This document shows, piece by piece, positions 32,427-35,066 of a DNA stretch of 35,066 nt. The stretch covers positions 1 to 35,066 of the forward strand of contig JAGKSW010000034.1 of the NCBI GenBank assembly GCA_018993265.1. Direction: 5' to 3'. The notes beneath the pieces were generated by a model. The model saw only the letters and a program-made list of their open reading frames with translations, ran no database searches and had not been told where the DNA came from. This DNA is from Nostoc sp. TH1S01 (GTDB lineage: Bacteria > Cyanobacteriota > Cyanobacteriia > Cyanobacteriales > Nostocaceae). Numbering within the stretch: position 1 is the first letter of the stretch; the number at the start of each line of letters is the position of its first letter. A program made the position numbers and the translations under genes.

Positions 32427-33242
32427 TTACTTACCTGTGAGTTTAACTAACCCAATTCCACCCATGTAAAGCCCTAAAACGGCACCTGCTAACAAAGCTT
32501 GGGTTAAGGGGTCAGTAGAAGGAGTGAGGACAGCACCTAAAATTACGGCGGCCATAATTACATATCGCCAGCCAGAAAGCATTGTTTCGGAAGAGACGAT
32601 GCCCAAATTGCCTAGCAATAATTGAATGATTGGAATTTGAAATGACAAGCCAGTGCTAAATAATAGCAGCAGTACAAATTCAAAATATTTATCAATTGAC
32701 CAGAGTTGTTCTACTACATCAGCACCGTAACTAATGAAAAATCTTAAAGCTGCGGGGATAAGAACAAAATAGGCAAATACTAACCCACCAACAAATAACA
32801 CACTTGACCCCAGAACTATCGGCCCTAATAAGCGACGTTCACGGCGTGTTAAGCCTGGGAGGACAAATTGGATAATTTGATAAAGAATAAAAGGGCTAGA
32901 AAGAACTAAGCCACTGTAGCCAGCAACTTTTAAGGAGACAAAGAAATACTCCCCAGGCGCAAGCTGGAGAAATTTCACTCCAGCGGCTGGTACTTCTAGT
33001 AATTGCACAATTGGCTTGACTGCCAAAAAACAGCCAATCACAAAAATTACTACAGCTATTAGGGCATAGAATATTCGCTGTCTTAACTCTTCTAGGTGGT
33101 CGAAAAGAGACATTTCGACTTCCCCAGGCAACTCATCAAGAGGATCAGTGTCTGAATTGCCTTGTCCTTCTAGGTCGATGTCGGGATTGGTGATAGTGTC
33201 GGCTTCTGATGAAGGAGTCATGAGTAGGCTATTAGGCAACAT
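32427..33242 (-). CDS. tatC: Twin-arginine translocase subunit TatC
   Basis: A 271-residue polytopic protein that recognises twin-arginine signal peptides and, with TatA/B-type proteins, exports folded proteins across thylakoid or plasma membrane. ATG 33221 ([14 protein letters not shown]) may be the true start; ATG 33242 adds seven residues. A variable acidic N-terminal extension precedes the conserved [24 protein letters not shown]. Six hydrophobic segments follow, including [38 protein letters not shown] (conserved loop) and [22 protein letters not shown]. Its nearness to petC fits the Rieske protein being a Tat substrate. Confidence 0.95.
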   Translation of the reverse strand: MLPNSLLMTPSSEADTITNPDIDLEGQGNSDTDPLDELPGEVEMSLFDHLEELRQRIFYALIAVVIFVIGCFLAVKPIVQLLEVPAAGVKFLQLAPGEYFFVSLKVAGYSGLVLSSPFILYQIIQFVLPGLTRRERRLLGPIVLGSSVLFVGGLVFAYFVLIPAALRFFISYGADVVEQLWSIDKYFEFVLLLLFSTGLSFQIPIIQLLLGNLGIVSSETMLSGWRYVIMAAVILGAVLTPSTDPLTQALLAGAVLGLYMGGIGLVKLTGK

Positions 33243-33261
33243 TTGTTAACTATTCTATTAC

Positions 33262-33360
33262 TCATGGGTGTAAGGGTGTAGGGGTATAAGGGTATGGGGT
33301 GTAAGGGTTTTGGATACATATACCGCTACATCCAATCTCTACAGACAATTTTGGTGCGTC
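33262..33360. repeat. GGGTGTAAG-type repeats and related core
   Basis: GGGTGTAAG/GGGTATAAG units at 33266-33306 include a 16-base exact match (GGGTATGGGGTGTAAG) to 11813-11828. At 33333-33358 lies the complement of the CACCAAAATTGTCT core found near 11782. The rest of 33243-33638 has no gene; a weak hairpin, CCATCCT (33458-33464) with AGGATGG (33483-33489), is visible. Confidence 0.65.
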
Positions 33361-33638
33361 AGTTCTGAATGAATTTATTTCTGATTGCGGATTTTTTTCC
33401 TGTTTCTTTGTAGTTAGGCTTGCATGAGTTAATGGGAAGCCATCTTATGAGTCATGACCATCCTGTAAGCTACACAAATTTGAGGATGGAACTGATATTT
33501 TAAAAATTGCGTCTCTGCGTCTAGGATTATTGCATCAATTGATACAAAATCAATATGTAATTATCTGTTTGAAAAGTCCGATTCATCAAGGTGGAACTGA
33601 CTAAATAATGTAGGCGGAAATTGTTTGCTGAGGTTGGT

Positions 33639-33854
33639 ATGTATAGGATAATTTGCATTGGACTCATAGCATTACCTGCTTATTTGTACAATGCGGAAGC
33701 CAGTTTAGCAAGTAGCAATAACAGTGTTGGAAATAATACTGTTATTAATAATAATTTTAGTGTTTATACTATAAAGAAGCGATCACCACAGCGAATCGCA
33801 TCTAGAGAAGATCAAACGGGGGACTGCTTACGAATCGGTAAGTGTAGAGATTAA
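33639..33854 (+). CDS. Small secreted protein of unknown function
   Basis: A 71-residue protein. ATG 33639 follows a GAGG five bases upstream; TTG 33621 adds six residues. A short signal peptide (MYRIICIGLIALPAYLYNAEASLA, cleavage near ASLA) is followed by an Asn/Ser-rich segment (SSNNSVGNNTVINNN). A basic tail with two cysteines ends the protein (DCLRIGKCRD), perhaps forming one disulfide after export. No family is recognised. It lies alone between tatC and the fructosamine-kinase-like gene. It could be a minor secreted peptide or a chance frame, though the signal sequence and ribosome-binding site argue for a gene. Confidence 0.6.
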   Translation: MYRIICIGLIALPAYLYNAEASLASSNNSVGNNTVINNNFSVYTIKKRSPQRIASREDQTGDCLRIGKCRD

Positions 33855-33908
33855 TCGACTCAAGAGTAAACTGTGCTAGATCGCATCCCCCAATTTTGTC
33901 TCTAATCC

Positions 33909-34775
33909 TCACCGCAAAATTTGGTCAATCATACGGTTTGCTTGGGAAGCATAACCACCACCAAATAAATTGAAGTGATTCAAAATGTGATACAGATTAT
34001 ATAAATTTTTGCGGCGTTCATAGCCTGTATCTAAGGGGAAAGCTTCGTCATAACCTTGATAAAAAGCAGCCGGAAAACCACCAAAAAGTTCAGTCATAGC
34101 GATATCAACTTCGCGATCGCCATAATAAGTAGCTGGATCAAAAATTATCGGTTCTCCTGACACAGTACAACCAGCATTTCCTCCCCATAAATCGCCATGT
34201 ACTAAGGATGGTTGTACTTCATGTTCAGCTAATAATTCCGGAATCACGGCTAATAATTCATCTTGTTTGGGAAAATTACCTCCCCGTCTTCTGGCTAGTT
34301 GAAATTGATAACCGAGGCGATGTTTGCAATAAAACTCAATCCAATCAGCTGTCCAAGTGTTGATTTGGGGAGTGGAACCAATAGTATTATTCATATCCCA
34401 ACCAAAACCACGTTGGCTGGTTGCTTTGTGCATTGCTGCTAACTTGCGCCCCATTTCTGCCCAAGACTTACTATTACCGCCGCCCATTTCTAGCCATTCC
34501 AAGACGATATAGCCAGAATTACCAGATGTTCCCCAACAAATAGGCTGAGGCACACGGATACTATTTGTAGCGAAGATTTGCTTAAGCCCCAACATCTCAG
34601 CCTCAAACATAGCAACTTGCGATGCTTGGTTGAGTTTGACGAAGTATATGATTTCATCGTTAGAAACAGCGTAACCTTGATTAATACATCCGCCACTCAC
34701 AGAACGCCGTTGTTGAGTTTGAAATTTTTCGCCAGTTACCCGACTAATATGGGCATCAATTTCAGTCCAAATCAT
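33909..34775 (-). CDS. Fructosamine kinase family protein
   Basis: A 288-residue protein of the fructosamine-3-kinase/ketosamine-3-kinase family, which phosphorylates sugars attached to protein lysines so that the adducts break down. The kinase-like core is present: VSGGCINQGYAV at the N-lobe, Lys47 in YFVKLN, Glu58 in MFEAEMLGLKQI, the catalytic LVHGDLWGGNAG (Asp195, Asn200), and metal-binding Asp213 in IFDPATYYGDREVDIAMTELFGGF. The C-terminal YERRKNLYNLYHILNHFNLFGGGY is typical. The substrate is inferred from family. It starts at ATG 34775, and its upstream region carries GGGAGTAGGG-type short repeats. Confidence 0.92.
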   Translation of the reverse strand: MIWTEIDAHISRVTGEKFQTQQRRSVSGGCINQGYAVSNDEIIYFVKLNQASQVAMFEAEMLGLKQIFATNSIRVPQPICWGTSGNSGYIVLEWLEMGGGNSKSWAEMGRKLAAMHKATSQRGFGWDMNNTIGSTPQINTWTADWIEFYCKHRLGYQFQLARRRGGNFPKQDELLAVIPELLAEHEVQPSLVHGDLWGGNAGCTVSGEPIIFDPATYYGDREVDIAMTELFGGFPAAFYQGYDEAFPLDTGYERRKNLYNLYHILNHFNLFGGGYASQANRMIDQILR

Positions 34776-34887
34776 TTTAATGGGGAGTAGGGAATCGGGA
34801 ATTGGGAGTAGGGGATAAAATGAGGGATTTTACTACTCTCCACTCCCTAATTTACCAAAAAAATGGGTTTGAGGTTCCTCGCCCTTC

Positions 34888-35023
34888 TAGAACACCGATT
34901 CACTAATAAAACACAAGACTGGTAAATCCTGTTTTTAGGTCTTTTACAACCAAACATTCTTGGACAGAACTCAATGAAACTTGTTTTTTTCGTTATGATT
35001 CCGATTAATGAATCGGTGTTCTA
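34888..35023. repeat. TA-flanked MITE, IS630/Tc1-like ends
   Basis: GAACACCGATTCA (34890-34902) and its exact complement TGAATCGGTGTTC (35009-35021) form terminal inverted repeats. The match continues inward as N-TAAT, and the repeats are bordered on both sides by TA (34888-34889 and 35022-35023), the target duplication of IS630/Tc1-mariner-type elements. The 136-bp unit codes for nothing, so it is a non-autonomous element. Confidence 0.8.
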
Positions 35024-35066
35024 GGGCGACTTTGCTTAATTTAGGAAAAATATAAGTTTTTAGCTT

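Overview
The window comes from a filamentous, Nostoc/Anabaena/Calothrix-like cyanobacterium. The evidence is the many GCGATCGC (HIP1) octamers, heptameric tandem repeats between genes, the cytochrome b6f genes petC-petA, crtR, tatC, several families largely restricted to cyanobacteria (DUF3086, DUF3119, DUF3067), and the small RNA Yfr1 in its usual place between a guaB-like gene and trxA. Most of the window is ordinary chromosome carrying small accessory insertions.

Layout. 1-3100: a minus-strand cluster of an MlaE-type lipid transporter permease, DUF3119 and DUF3086, preceded by a MITE-like palindrome. 3100-4960: a small membrane protein, a ribbon-helix-helix protein with strong inverted repeats, and a stretch that looks like a structured non-coding RNA (HEARO/omega-RNA-like, unproven). 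4960-7150: sppA, aroH-type chorismate mutase and a DUF4058 gene. 7160-11760: a membrane histidine kinase, a membrane-anchored PstS-like binding protein and a Ser/Thr kinase. 12100-15380: crtR followed by an unannotated 46-residue membrane peptide, then pyruvate kinase. 15480-20060: an accessory island with a VapBC pair and a compact three-gene operon (unknown protein, PIN-domain nuclease with C-terminal helical region, P-loop ATPase). 20295-22750: mutS2, with a repeat inserted in frame near its Walker B motif. 23375-26095: a haemagglutinin-type secreted protein. 26490-28340: guaB3, yfr1, trxA. 28500-29960: a decay zone with a WD40 remnant, a frameshifted cupin gene and a YhaV/PrlF-type toxin-antitoxin pair. 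30060-33240: petA, petC, DUF3067 and tatC. 33640-34775: a small secreted protein and a fructosamine-kinase-like gene, then a TA-flanked MITE at the right edge.

How the genes relate. The petC-petA/DUF3067/tatC group fits cytochrome b6f assembly, because the Rieske protein is a Tat substrate in cyanobacteria. The mlaE/DUF3119/DUF3086 group suggests a lipid-transport or envelope function. The best candidate for an undescribed system is the three-gene PIN nuclease/ATPase operon at 16381-20059: it is tightly coupled, AT-rich, free of HIP1 sites while its neighbours carry them, and next to a toxin-antitoxin pair. A defence or conflict role is an inference; no catalytic or phage data can be read from sequence.
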